Source: Acidimicrobiales bacterium (GTDB lineage: Bacteria; Actinomycetota; Acidimicrobiia; Acidimicrobiales; Poriferisodalaceae). From it: DNA of 6,285 nucleotides. The stretch spans positions 1 to 6,285 of the forward strand of contig JASMKJ010000357.1 of the NCBI GenBank assembly GCA_030749275.1. The letters run 5' to 3'. This document shows, piece by piece, positions 1 to 6,285 of this stretch. The translations under genes were made by a program, and so were the position numbers. Every line of letters starts with the position of its first letter. The first letter of the stretch is position 1. Under the pieces are notes generated by a model that saw only the letters and a program-made list of their open reading frames with translations, had not been told where the DNA came from and made no database searches.

Positions 1-376
1 GGGACTTGAGGAAATTCTGATTACCGAAGCCCGCGACATTGGGATACATAATTTGAGCATGAATGCCCAGAGCATCAAGCATTGTGACGCGAGCCTCTGC
101 GTCGAAACTTGCCCGATGCACCACTTCATTGTCCATATCGAAGAACGCTGTTCCCGTAATTTTCTCCCCATCGGGATTAATGACCGAAGAAGCAATCGGG
201 AGACCGATGGGGATGTCTCCATCAAACCACCAGCGTCTCTTGCCGTTGCGTTCAACCATCTGGGGAACGCGCTCTCGCCATTTACTTGGCGCTCTGCTTG
301 TCCACAAGTCGTATGGCTCTGACCAGTGGCTATCTGTGTCAATAACTTTTAGATCCGCAACGACCCTGGGATTCAC
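1..376 (-). CDS. Amidohydrolase-2 family metal-dependent hydrolase, N-terminal part (runs off the left edge)
   Basis: The reading frame is open from a GTG at 376-374 to the window edge, giving about 125 N-terminal residues. The start reads MNPRVVADLKVIDTDSHWSE. The Asp-Thr-Asp-Ser-His-Trp-x-Glu-Pro block near residues 13-19 is the N-terminal metal-binding strand typical of the amidohydrolase-2 (COG2159, TIM-barrel) family. A later stretch (SFDAEARVTMLDALGIHAQ, then IMYPNVAGFG) matches the family's 'R...LD..GID.Q..YP' segment. Family members are cytoplasmic metal-dependent hydrolases or non-oxidative decarboxylases; the substrate here is unknown. The GTG overlaps the TGA of the upstream selenoprotein gene in a GTGA arrangement, so the two are very likely co-transcribed and translationally coupled. 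A weak GGCGAG lies about 8 bp before the start. The C-terminal barrel with the remaining metal ligands is outside the window. The family call is firm; the function is not. Confidence 0.85.
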   Translation of the reverse strand, partial: MNPRVVADLKVIDTDSHWSEPYDLWTSRAPSKWRERVPQMVERNGKRRWWFDGDIPIGLPIASSVINPDGEKITGTAFFDMDNEVVHRASFDAEARVTMLDALGIHAQIMYPNVAGFGNQNFLKS

Positions 377-996
377 GTTGGACGCTCGCCGAACTCAGGT
401 CGCTCAGTGCGGGTTTTCTTGAGCTCCCAGAAACCGTCAACATCGCCCAGCATGATCATTGCATCCCAAAGTTTCAGTGCGTCATCCTTACTTGGCACTC
501 TCGTAATGACGGGTCCGAACAATGCCACGCGATCACCGTCATCCCGGTTCCAGGCGATTATTGGTGTTCCAACGTCGTCGCCGACCAATGACAAACCATC
601 ATCCATTTTCTCTCTGATGGCGGCATCCCATTTCTCGTCATCTGCAGCGCCCGCGTACCCGACATCCAACCCGACTGTCGCTAACGCCTCGGCGACATCG
701 AAATCTCGATCCCCATCATGATGGATGCGGCTACCCAACTCCCAGTAAAGATCAAAAACCCTGTCCTCCTCGCCTGCAGCCCGCACAGCCTCCATCACCC
801 TCAACATCTTGTGCGTTGTCGCTGTGGATTGATAATACGGACTGTCCTCAGGGGGCTCATTCTTGAAGAGAAGACTGATCGGTTGCCACGTGATCGAAAG
901 ATCACGTTCAGCCGCAACTTCGTCGACGACCCAACGAGCCGTCACCCAACACCACGGTCATATAGGGTCAACCCAAAATTCAATGTCCTTTGCCAT
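373..996 (-). CDS. DsbA-fold oxidoreductase of the Rv2466c type, probable selenoprotein (U-P-W-C active site)
   Basis: Read from ATG at 996-994, the product is 207 residues, the same length as I recall for Mycobacterium tuberculosis Rv2466c, a mycothiol-dependent DsbA-fold nitroreductase. The N-terminus reads MAKDIEFWVDPI, then TGA at codon 13 (960-958), then PWCWVTARWVVDEV. Rv2466c has FWFDPLCPWCWITSRW here, so the TGA falls exactly on the catalytic Cys and the resolving Cys (residue 16) is kept. Downstream family marks are GDDVGTPII with the cis-Pro near residue 145, FGPVITRVP, and the C-terminal FWELKKTRTERPEF. The helical insertion between them carries the SRIHH block. Without recoding, translation could begin only at GTG 945-943 and the protein would lack its first strand and active site. 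An in-frame ATG at 1032-1030 is an alternative start, but it adds 12 non-conserved residues and lies in the putative operator. No clear Shine-Dalgarno precedes either ATG. The gene itself ends with TGA (375-373). It overlaps the following amidohydrolase gene. The exact substrate is inferred only from family; a disabling point mutation is the main alternative. Confidence 0.85.
922..945 (-). promoter_or_regulatory. Bacterial SECIS-like hairpin downstream of the UGA
   Basis: In the mRNA, a hairpin begins 13 nt after the UGA. The 5' arm GUGACGGCUC pairs with the 3' arm GGGUCGUCGAC around a GUU apical loop, giving ten pairs including two G-U wobbles and one bulged G near the base. The apical loop starts 23 nt after the UGA and its first base is G. 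Bacterial SECIS models, as I recall them, call for a stem-loop with a G among the first two loop bases and a loop about 16-37 nt from the UGA. The pairing was found by eye; no energy calculation was done. Confidence 0.65.
958..960 (-). other. In-frame UGA, probable selenocysteine codon (Sec13)
   Basis: On the minus strand the codons read GAC CCT ATA TGA CCG TGG TGT TGG. The frame is open and homologous to the family on both sides of the TGA, and the TGA replaces the first Cys of CPWC. UxxC in place of CxxC at a redox site is the classic selenocysteine arrangement. TGA is used as an ordinary stop at 375-373, 3998-4000 and 6283-6285, so genome-wide reassignment of TGA is unlikely. Confidence 0.8.
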
Positions 997-1006
997 AAAT
1001 GCAGAA

Positions 1007-1040
1007 TAACCCGTGTCGAAGGACCCGGTCATATGGGTTA
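1007..1040. repeat. Imperfect inverted repeat, possible operator
   Basis: TAACCCGTGT (1007-1016) faces ATATGGGTTA (1031-1040, reverse complement TAACCCATAT). The half-sites agree at 8 of 10 bases, both differences being G/A, and are separated by 14 bp. The spacer contains a second small palindrome, GACCCGGTC (1022-1030). The repeat lies 11 bp upstream of the preferred ATG of the selenoprotein gene and 78 bp upstream of the ligase start, where a regulator of both directions could bind. No regulator gene is in the window. Confidence 0.35.
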
Positions 1041-1107
1041 GTCCAAGGAAACATCGCTCATATCTGGCGCGCGGGTGCTTTCATCCGCGATTATTCCTTG
1101 AGAGAAC

Positions 1108-1114
1108 AGGGGGA
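1108..1114 (+). promoter_or_regulatory. Ribosome binding site that sets the CoA-ligase start
   Basis: AGGGGGA lies 4 bp before the GTG at 1119-1121. It is the best Shine-Dalgarno-like match near the N-terminus, and it supports GTG 1119 over the upstream in-frame starts and over ATG 1131. Confidence 0.6.
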
Positions 1115-1118
1115 AACC

Positions 1119-2690
1119 GTGAATCTAGGAATGTTGCTTTTCATGCCAGCGTCTATTGCCGCAGAGCAGATAATCCTTATCGATACCTCAACCGAGAGCG
1201 ATGGAGGCATCGCGCGCGAGATGACGTATGGCGAACTTTTGGAGAATGTGAGTAAAGCTGCCGGGTTGCTCACAACTCTCGGGGTAGAGGCAGGTGACCG
1301 CGTCGGCGTCTTCGCGACCAATAGCGTTGAATGCGTCGAAGCAATTTTCGGCGCTGCGTTCGTAGGGGCGACCATCGTGCCGATGAACTTCCGTGCCGGC
1401 GCTGAAGAAGCAGCACACCTCATGTCAGATAGTGGAGTCAAGGTTCTGTTCACCGAAAGTCGTTACCGAGATCTCGTAGACGAAAATCGACCCGACAGTG
1501 TTGAACAAGTATTTATGCTTGACGAGGAAAGCTCCTACGCCCAAGCCCGTGACGATGCCTTCGAGTTACCAGTTCCAGAAGACGTTGATCCGGATGGCCT
1601 GTGTGCCCTTCTTTACACAAGTGGAACGACTTCTCTCCCGAAAGGCGTCAAGCTCACAAACGGTGCGATTACCGGTTACGTGATGGGCACCAACGACGCC
1701 GCCACTGGCGAAGACATGGGCAAAATGGCGTTAGCAGCACCGCTGTACCACATAGCCGGTGTCACCTCGATGCTCAACGCTCTCTACAGCGGCCGTGTGG
1801 TGGTTCTGCTCCCTCAATTCGAAGCCTCAGCTTGGATTGACACTGTCCAAAAGCATTCAGTCACTCACGCGTTCTTGGTTCCCACGATGTTGGGCAGGGT
1901 TATGGAAGCCCCCAACTTCTCAGCAGACGCGTTTTCGGGCATGGAAGCGATCACCTACGGCGCAGCTCCGATGCCACCATCGGTCATACGAAGAGCAATC
2001 GGTGAATTCCCGCCCAATGTTTCGTTCGCAGGCGCGTACGGCCAAACCGAAACGACTTCAACTGTTGCTGTTCTCGATCCCGACGACCATCGGGTGGAAG
2101 GCACCGAAGAAGAACAAGCCCTGAAGCTGAAGAGGCTGGCCTCGGTAGGCCAAGTACTCGACGATGTCGAAGTAAGAGTGGTTGACGAAGACGGTAACCC
2201 GGTAGGAGCAGGGACCCTCGGTGAAGTACAGCTTCGAACCTTCCGGGCCATGGATGGGTACTGGGGCAACGAAGAAAAAACCCGCGTCACGGTAGACGAT
2301 GAGGGTTGGGTCCACACCGGTGATCTCGGCTACCTCGACGAAGACGACTATCTATTTCTTGGTGGACGCACAGGGGACATGATCATTCGAGGTGGAGAGA
2401 ACGTTTCACCTGATGAAGTCGAGGCTGTGCTGTACGAAAATGGCGCTGTTCTGGAATGCGCAGTCGTAGGAGTGGCTTCTGAGGAATGGGGTGAGCGGGT
2501 AGTGGCAGCAGCCGTTGTGCGCGAAGGGAGCGGAGTTACCGGCGAAGACTTAGTTGCATTCGCCAAAGAAAAACTTGCCCCCTTCAAAAGACCTGAAGCG
2601 GTCGAACTCATGGAAGAACTACCCCGAACTTCAACAGGAAAACTTCTCAGAAGAGACTTGATTCCAATGCTCGAAGAGCTAGGTATCTAA
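1119..2690 (+). CDS. Acyl-CoA synthetase (AMP-forming, class I adenylate-forming enzyme)
   Basis: The product is 523 residues from GTG 1119, the usual size for fatty-acid or aryl-CoA ligases of the AMP-binding family. It activates a carboxylic acid to an acyl-adenylate with ATP and then forms the CoA thioester; it is presumably cytoplasmic. The family motifs are present in order: the phosphate loop YTSGTTSLPKG (166-176), the adenine-binding GAYGQTETT (305-313), the ribose-binding Asp in WVHTGDLG (D402), the hinge region GRTGDMIIRGGENVSPDEVE (416-435) and the C-terminal catalytic lysine in PRTSTGKLLRR (K508). The loop has Ser172 where Gly is usual (TSGTTG), a mild oddity. The acyl substrate cannot be assigned. 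The gene leads an operon: it ends in TAA 5 bp before the amidohydrolase. The start was chosen for its Shine-Dalgarno sequence and for family length. The enzyme class is certain; specificity is unknown. Confidence 0.93.
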   Translation: MNLGMLLFMPASIAAEQIILIDTSTESDGGIAREMTYGELLENVSKAAGLLTTLGVEAGDRVGVFATNSVECVEAIFGAAFVGATIVPMNFRAGAEEAAHLMSDSGVKVLFTESRYRDLVDENRPDSVEQVFMLDEESSYAQARDDAFELPVPEDVDPDGLCALLYTSGTTSLPKGVKLTNGAITGYVMGTNDAATGEDMGKMALAAPLYHIAGVTSMLNALYSGRVVVLLPQFEASAWIDTVQKHSVTHAFLVPTMLGRVMEAPNFSADAFSGMEAITYGAAPMPPSVIRRAIGEFPPNVSFAGAYGQTETTSTVAVLDPDDHRVEGTEEEQALKLKRLASVGQVLDDVEVRVVDEDGNPVGAGTLGEVQLRTFRAMDGYWGNEEKTRVTVDDEGWVHTGDLGYLDEDDYLFLGGRTGDMIIRGGENVSPDEVEAVLYENGAVLECAVVGVASEEWGERVVAAAVVREGSGVTGEDLVAFAKEKLAPFKRPEAVELMEELPRTSTGKLLRRDLIPMLEELGI

Positions 2691-2695
2691 AGCCG

Positions 2696-4000
2696 ATGAC
2701 CTCGCTCCTCGTGAGAGGAAAGGTCCATACCTTCGACAAGAGTGGTTTCGTAGCATCAAATCTCATGGTGCGCGACGGAGTCGTCCGCGAACTGGATAGC
2801 AGCACCGAACAAGCCGATGAAATCCTGGAATTAGGAGCAGACGAATTTCTGCAACCCGGTTGGCGCGACGACCATCTTCATCTTCTTTCCACCTTGGCGA
2901 CGCGTTGCTCACAGGACTTGTCCGAGGCAGCTTCCATCGACGACCTACTCCAGCTAATCGATTCCGCATCGCCAGGAGAGAATGGTTGGATCCGTGCTTG
3001 GGGTCACGACCCGAGCCTCCTCCGAGAGAGACGACACCCAACCAAATCAGAGCTTGATCGGGTTACAGGAAATTTTCCCGCAGTACTGCACGACCGAACC
3101 GGACACGTCGCTGTTGTCAATACTGCGGCAGCCTCGGCATTGAAAGCCGATGACTACACAGACGGATTGTTGGTCGAACGTCAAGACGTTCTCGATCAAG
3201 TACCGAACATTGATATCAACGATCTGAAACGAATCGCCCGAGTCATCTTTGATGAATGGAGAGACGTCGGGCTTGTGGCGTTGACTGATGCGACTCACAC
3301 CAACAACAGAGGCTCTATAGAAGTCTTGGGCGAGATACGAACAGAGTGCAACGGTCCGCGCATGACCGCCATGATTGGGGCAGATCGTCTCGACGGTTTG
3401 CATTTCGGTGAAACTCACGATGGCATCGAGATCGGCCATGCCAAGGTGATGCCTGACCTGGCCCTAAAACAAAATCTAGAAAAAGTCGTTCGAAAGGCAC
3501 ACAACGCGGGATTTCCCGTGGCGGTTCATGTCATGGATATCGACATGCTCGAAGTAGCGCTCCGCGCCCTTGAAGCATTGCCGACACCGAGAGCTACACG
3601 ACATCGGCTCGAACACTGCTCACTGGCGTTACCCGAACAGCTAGACCGAGTGGCGTCCGCTGGGGTGTCCATTTGCACCCAACCCTCGTTCCTCGTTCAT
3701 CGCTTGGAGAAATACGTCGAGGAGTTGTCGTCCACTGAACACGATTGGCTGTGGCCGCTTTCGTCACTGGTCGAACGTGAAATTCGAGTGACCCTGTCAT
3801 CAGACTCACCTGTGGTTCCCGTTGATCCGACCGAATGGATTCGAGCCGCGACAGAGCGACCCATTTCGAGTCACGAAGCAGTCACCGAGGCACAGGCAAA
3901 GGCCATGACTGTGGTGTCACCCATAGCCCCGGGCCTGCCCGCTGACCTCCTCTTAAGAGCTAGTTCAACGGGATATAGGCCTCTGATCGACGCGAATTGA
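2696..4000 (+). CDS. YtcJ-like (amidohydrolase family 3) metal-dependent hydrolase
   Basis: The product has 434 residues. The N-terminus (LLVRGKVHTFDKSG...VRDGVV) is the beta-sandwich opening of the amidohydrolase superfamily. The metal-site residues appear in order: HxH in RDDHLHL (H60, H62), a candidate carboxylated lysine in HAKVMPD (K250), a barrel histidine in VAVHVMD (H278), a histidine in RHRLEHCS (H307) and the catalytic aspartate in LSSDSPV (D370). This arrangement matches the YtcJ/N-substituted formamide deformylase type, which hydrolyses C-N bonds in amides. All key ligands are kept, so it is probably active, but the natural substrate is unknown. At 434 residues it is clearly shorter than the roughly 540 typical of YtcJ proteins. 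It starts 5 bp after the ligase stop and ends 5 bp before the CoA-transferase ATG, so it sits mid-operon and may release an acid for the ligase (inference). No strong Shine-Dalgarno is visible; coupling to upstream translation is likely. Confidence 0.87.
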   Translation: MTSLLVRGKVHTFDKSGFVASNLMVRDGVVRELDSSTEQADEILELGADEFLQPGWRDDHLHLLSTLATRCSQDLSEAASIDDLLQLIDSASPGENGWIRAWGHDPSLLRERRHPTKSELDRVTGNFPAVLHDRTGHVAVVNTAAASALKADDYTDGLLVERQDVLDQVPNIDINDLKRIARVIFDEWRDVGLVALTDATHTNNRGSIEVLGEIRTECNGPRMTAMIGADRLDGLHFGETHDGIEIGHAKVMPDLALKQNLEKVVRKAHNAGFPVAVHVMDIDMLEVALRALEALPTPRATRHRLEHCSLALPEQLDRVASAGVSICTQPSFLVHRLEKYVEELSSTEHDWLWPLSSLVEREIRVTLSSDSPVVPVDPTEWIRAATERPISSHEAVTEAQAKAMTVVSPIAPGLPADLLLRASSTGYRPLIDAN

Positions 4001-4005
4001 ATGTG

Positions 4006-6285
4006 ATGGCAGCGACGGCTCTTGAATCTCTGCTTGTGATGGAAATCGGAAACTCTGTTGCAGGTTCGTACGCAGGAAAGCTGTTTGCCGATTACGGCAG
4101 CGAGGTCCACGTGCTAGCGGGTGACAACGAAGCGGGGCCGCACCTCTTTTTCGATGGATCAAAGCACGTCAGTGATGTGGATTTGTCAGATCAAGCGGAC
4201 GTCGTGATTCAATCGTCGGGTTCGGGCCCTATCAGGACACCCCATGAACCCGCCCACCCTCAGCAGGTCGTCCTTCGTATTTCGCCGTTTGCGACTCAAG
4301 GTCCGTACTCGAGTTGGAAATCAACGGATCTAGTAGATGCAGCCATCGCCGGACATCTGAGGCTTAGTGGTGACCCCAAACGCGAACCCCTCAACGGTGT
4401 CGCTGATCTCGTCCATATGGCTGCAGGTGTCACAGGATTCATCGGGGCGCTCGCCGCTCTCATGACGCGGGCGCGTACGGGCCATGGCCAACTTGTAGAA
4501 ACAACGCATCAAGAAGTCCTGGCGGCGCTGCATCAGTTCAGTCTCCTTCGATACACCCACAACGGTTCGATACTCAATCGAATGGGCAACCGATACAGCG
4601 GTCCGGGAACTCCGATCGGCGCGTATGAGTGTGCCGACGGTTGGATTGGCTTGGCGATCAGCCAAAGCGACCAGATGGAGCGTCTCTTAGAAGTGACTGG
4701 ACTGACTCCGTTGCTTGATCACCCCGATGTCGAAACCATCTACGACGTCATGACCAACCAAGAACTTCTCGACAGCCAGTTAGTTCCCTATTTGAAAACC
4801 CAGCCAAGGACCCAATTGGTGGAGCTCTTTCAGGCGTTGCGGCTACCGGTAGCTCCTATAGCGAACATTGACGATCTTCTCGAGGATCCACACCTCCAAC
4901 AGCGACAGTTCTGGGAGTCCGGGAACGATGGGATCAAGATCCCGGGTCCTCCTTTTCGGCTGAGTCACCACAGATGGCAACTTGGACCCAAGAAACGAAG
5001 CGGGACCTTCGCGTCGAATAGCGAACCGCTGGCTCATATTGCAGATGGACCGTTGGCTGGGCTGCGGATACTTGACATGACCAGGGTTTGGGCGGGACCT
5101 CTGGCGGCGCGGATCCTTGCTGATTTAGGGGCAGAAGTGTTGATGACCGAAGTTCCGTGGACCCGTACCCCTCTAGAGGTCCCGCAGAGCTACGTGAACT
5201 CAACCCATTTCTTTCCGGATGATGATGCAGGCGAACGACCTTGGAACAGAAGCGGTTTCCACAACAAATATGCCAACAACAAGCTTTCAACTGTCATCGA
5301 ATTAGACAAACAAGAAGGAAGAAATTTCTTCATACAAATGCTGTCAAAGGTGGATGTCGTAATTGAAAACTTTGCGCCGAGGGTGATGCCTAACTTTGGT
5401 CTCGACGAAACTGCGCTCAAATCCCACAACCCTGATCTGACGTACATCACCATGCCCGGTTATGGGAGGTCGGGACCTTATAAGGATTGGGTGGCTTACG
5501 GTCCCACCATTGATGGCCATGCAGGTCACACTTGGCTCACTGGTTATCGGGAGGAAATTCCATGGAAGTGTGGGATTGCTTGGCCTGACCCAACCGCAGG
5601 GTTACACGCCGCCGCGGCAACCCTCGTTGCGCTCCTTGATCGCCAATGCTGCGGGATAACGGGACAAACCGTCGAAGTAGCCCAAGTCGAAACAGCAATC
5701 AACATGATCGGTCAACACGTGGTGGCAAACCAGATTGGGGTGGTATCCCAAAGGTGGGGGAATCGACGACTCGGACGGGCGCCTCAGGGGGTTTACCGAT
5801 GCCGAGGCGACGACCGTTGGATAGCGATATCTGTTGTTGACGACGAGTCTTGGATTGCTCTCTGCAAGGTCACGGGGTGGAAGGATTTCGAACAACTCGA
5901 CACAGATCAGCGATGGCAACGTCACGACGACATAGATGCCCGACTTTCAGCTTTCACCATTAATTGCGACGATCATTCTCTGATGATGGAACTTCAGGAA
6001 GCTGGCGTGCCGTCAGGCGCGGTCTTCGATGCAGCGGACGTAGTAAATGATCCGCAACTGAACAACATCAAATTTTTTGTTCCCCTCGAACACCCCGAAG
6101 CAGGAGTGCATGTGTGGCCGCGTTTCGCTGCTCGCCTAGCGCTGACACCAGCCACAATGCGTCGACCCGCTGCCACCATGGGCGAGCACAACGAATTCGC
6201 TGCACTTCAACTGGCTGAAATGGACAGTTCGACCTATTCAGCTTTGTTGGACAGTGGTGTGCTTCGGACAACGCCCCCCGAATGA
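4006..6285 (+). CDS. CaiB/BaiF (class III) CoA-transferase, two fused domains
   Basis: The product has 759 residues, about twice the length of a single CaiB/BaiF subunit, and contains two copies of the fold. Copy 1 (about 5-340) has the opening VMEIGNSVAGSYAGKLFADYG, then GHGQLVE (159-165) and IPGPPFR (312-318). Copy 2 (about 348-759) has LAGLRILDMTRVWAGPLAAR, NKYANNKLSTVIELD (420-434), VVIENFAPRV (from 451), PGYGRSGP (484-491), WPDPTAG (526-532) and GQTVE (553-557). Family members move CoA between carboxylic acids through an acyl-enzyme anhydride on an aspartate in a GQxVD motif. Both copies here have Glu at that place (E165, E557). Copy 1 also lacks the NxxKxSVxLDL and ENF segments, so it looks reduced. 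Three starts are possible: TTG 3997 (overlapping the preceding TGA), GTG 4003 and ATG 4006. ATG was chosen as the strongest codon; none has a clear Shine-Dalgarno. The TGA stop is the last codon of the window. The donor and acceptor acids are unknown. Confidence 0.9.
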   Translation: MAATALESLLVMEIGNSVAGSYAGKLFADYGSEVHVLAGDNEAGPHLFFDGSKHVSDVDLSDQADVVIQSSGSGPIRTPHEPAHPQQVVLRISPFATQGPYSSWKSTDLVDAAIAGHLRLSGDPKREPLNGVADLVHMAAGVTGFIGALAALMTRARTGHGQLVETTHQEVLAALHQFSLLRYTHNGSILNRMGNRYSGPGTPIGAYECADGWIGLAISQSDQMERLLEVTGLTPLLDHPDVETIYDVMTNQELLDSQLVPYLKTQPRTQLVELFQALRLPVAPIANIDDLLEDPHLQQRQFWESGNDGIKIPGPPFRLSHHRWQLGPKKRSGTFASNSEPLAHIADGPLAGLRILDMTRVWAGPLAARILADLGAEVLMTEVPWTRTPLEVPQSYVNSTHFFPDDDAGERPWNRSGFHNKYANNKLSTVIELDKQEGRNFFIQMLSKVDVVIENFAPRVMPNFGLDETALKSHNPDLTYITMPGYGRSGPYKDWVAYGPTIDGHAGHTWLTGYREEIPWKCGIAWPDPTAGLHAAAATLVALLDRQCCGITGQTVEVAQVETAINMIGQHVVANQIGVVSQRWGNRRLGRAPQGVYRCRGDDRWIAISVVDDESWIALCKVTGWKDFEQLDTDQRWQRHDDIDARLSAFTINCDDHSLMMELQEAGVPSGAVFDAADVVNDPQLNNIKFFVPLEHPEAGVHVWPRFAARLALTPATMRRPAATMGEHNEFAALQLAEMDSSTYSALLDSGVLRTTPPE

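Larger units (their letters stand above)
997..1118. promoter_or_regulatory. Divergent intergenic region, promoters for both gene groups expected here
   Basis: This is the only non-coding stretch in the window and must carry the start signals for the minus-strand selenoprotein group and the plus-strand CoA-ligase operon. I see no convincing -35/-10 pair on either strand. A frame open from 999 into the CoA ligase exists, but its first 40 residues resemble no family member and are treated as untranslated. Confidence 0.55.

Noticed and set aside
53..422. Plus-strand open frames at the left edge and others opposite the genes
   Set aside because: They lie antisense to, or out of frame with, the amidohydrolase-2 and DsbA-fold genes, show no recognisable domain, and are expected shadows of those genes.
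373..945. The shorter minus-strand reading frame starting at GTG 945, taken as the complete gene
   Set aside because: It begins in the middle of the conserved PWCWVTARW block, just after the catalytic site, and lacks the first strand of the thioredoxin fold. The upstream frame continues the homology back to ATG 996.
958..960. Premature stop making the DsbA-fold gene a pseudogene, or a sequencing error
   Set aside because: Not excluded, but less likely: the only TGA falls precisely at the redox Cys, no other lesion is present in 207 codons, and a SECIS-like hairpin follows.
958..960. Genome-wide reassignment of TGA to an amino acid
   Set aside because: TGA ends three genes here at family-appropriate lengths (375-373, 3998-4000, 6283-6285), and Trp is consistently encoded by TGG.
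999..1118. N-terminal extension of the acyl-CoA synthetase back to 999
   Set aside because: The extra 40 residues do not resemble the family, there is no ribosome site at 999, and AGGGGGA before GTG 1119 marks a better start.
2684..2700. Terminator or separate promoter between the ligase and the amidohydrolase
   Set aside because: The gap is only 5 bp and contains no hairpin or T-run; an operon arrangement explains it.
4934..5290. Minus-strand open frames opposite the CoA-transferase and amidohydrolase genes
   Set aside because: Their compositions are low-complexity and Ser/Arg-rich, as expected of antisense shadows, with no domain or start signal.

Overview
The window (about 6.3 kb, GC roughly mid-50s % by eye) holds five protein-coding genes in two divergent groups separated by a short intergenic region of about 120 bp (997-1118). 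No RNA gene, mobile element or CRISPR array was seen. The organism is probably an actinobacterium, perhaps a moderate-GC environmental lineage such as an Acidimicrobiia-like one. This is inferred from a homologue of the mycothiol-linked DsbA-fold protein Rv2466c and from the acyl-CoA ligase / amidohydrolase / CaiB gene content; it is not proven by the sequence.

Left group (minus strand): the first gene (996-373) is a 207-residue DsbA/thioredoxin-fold oxidoreductase of the Rv2466c type. Its CPWC active site is written TGA-Pro-Trp-Cys, so the catalytic first cysteine is replaced by an in-frame UGA. A hairpin with the geometry of a bacterial SECIS follows the UGA. The best reading is an unannotated selenoprotein with a U-P-W-C motif; a conventional gene caller would start it at the GTG just after the UGA and lose the active site. 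Its stop overlaps (GTGA) the start of an amidohydrolase-2 family gene that runs off the left edge.

Right group (plus strand): an acyl-CoA synthetase (1119-2690), a YtcJ-like amidohydrolase (2696-4000) and a fused two-domain CaiB/BaiF CoA-transferase (4006-6285). They follow each other with 5-bp gaps and look like one operon. Together they suggest breakdown of an organic acid or amide: hydrolysis, CoA activation by ATP, and CoA transfer. The substrate cannot be read from the sequence.

The intergenic region contains an imperfect inverted repeat (half-site TAACCCRTRT) that may be a shared operator. The most notable observation is the selenocysteine candidate. Next is the presence of glutamate, not the usual aspartate, at the expected nucleophile position in both halves of the CoA-transferase.
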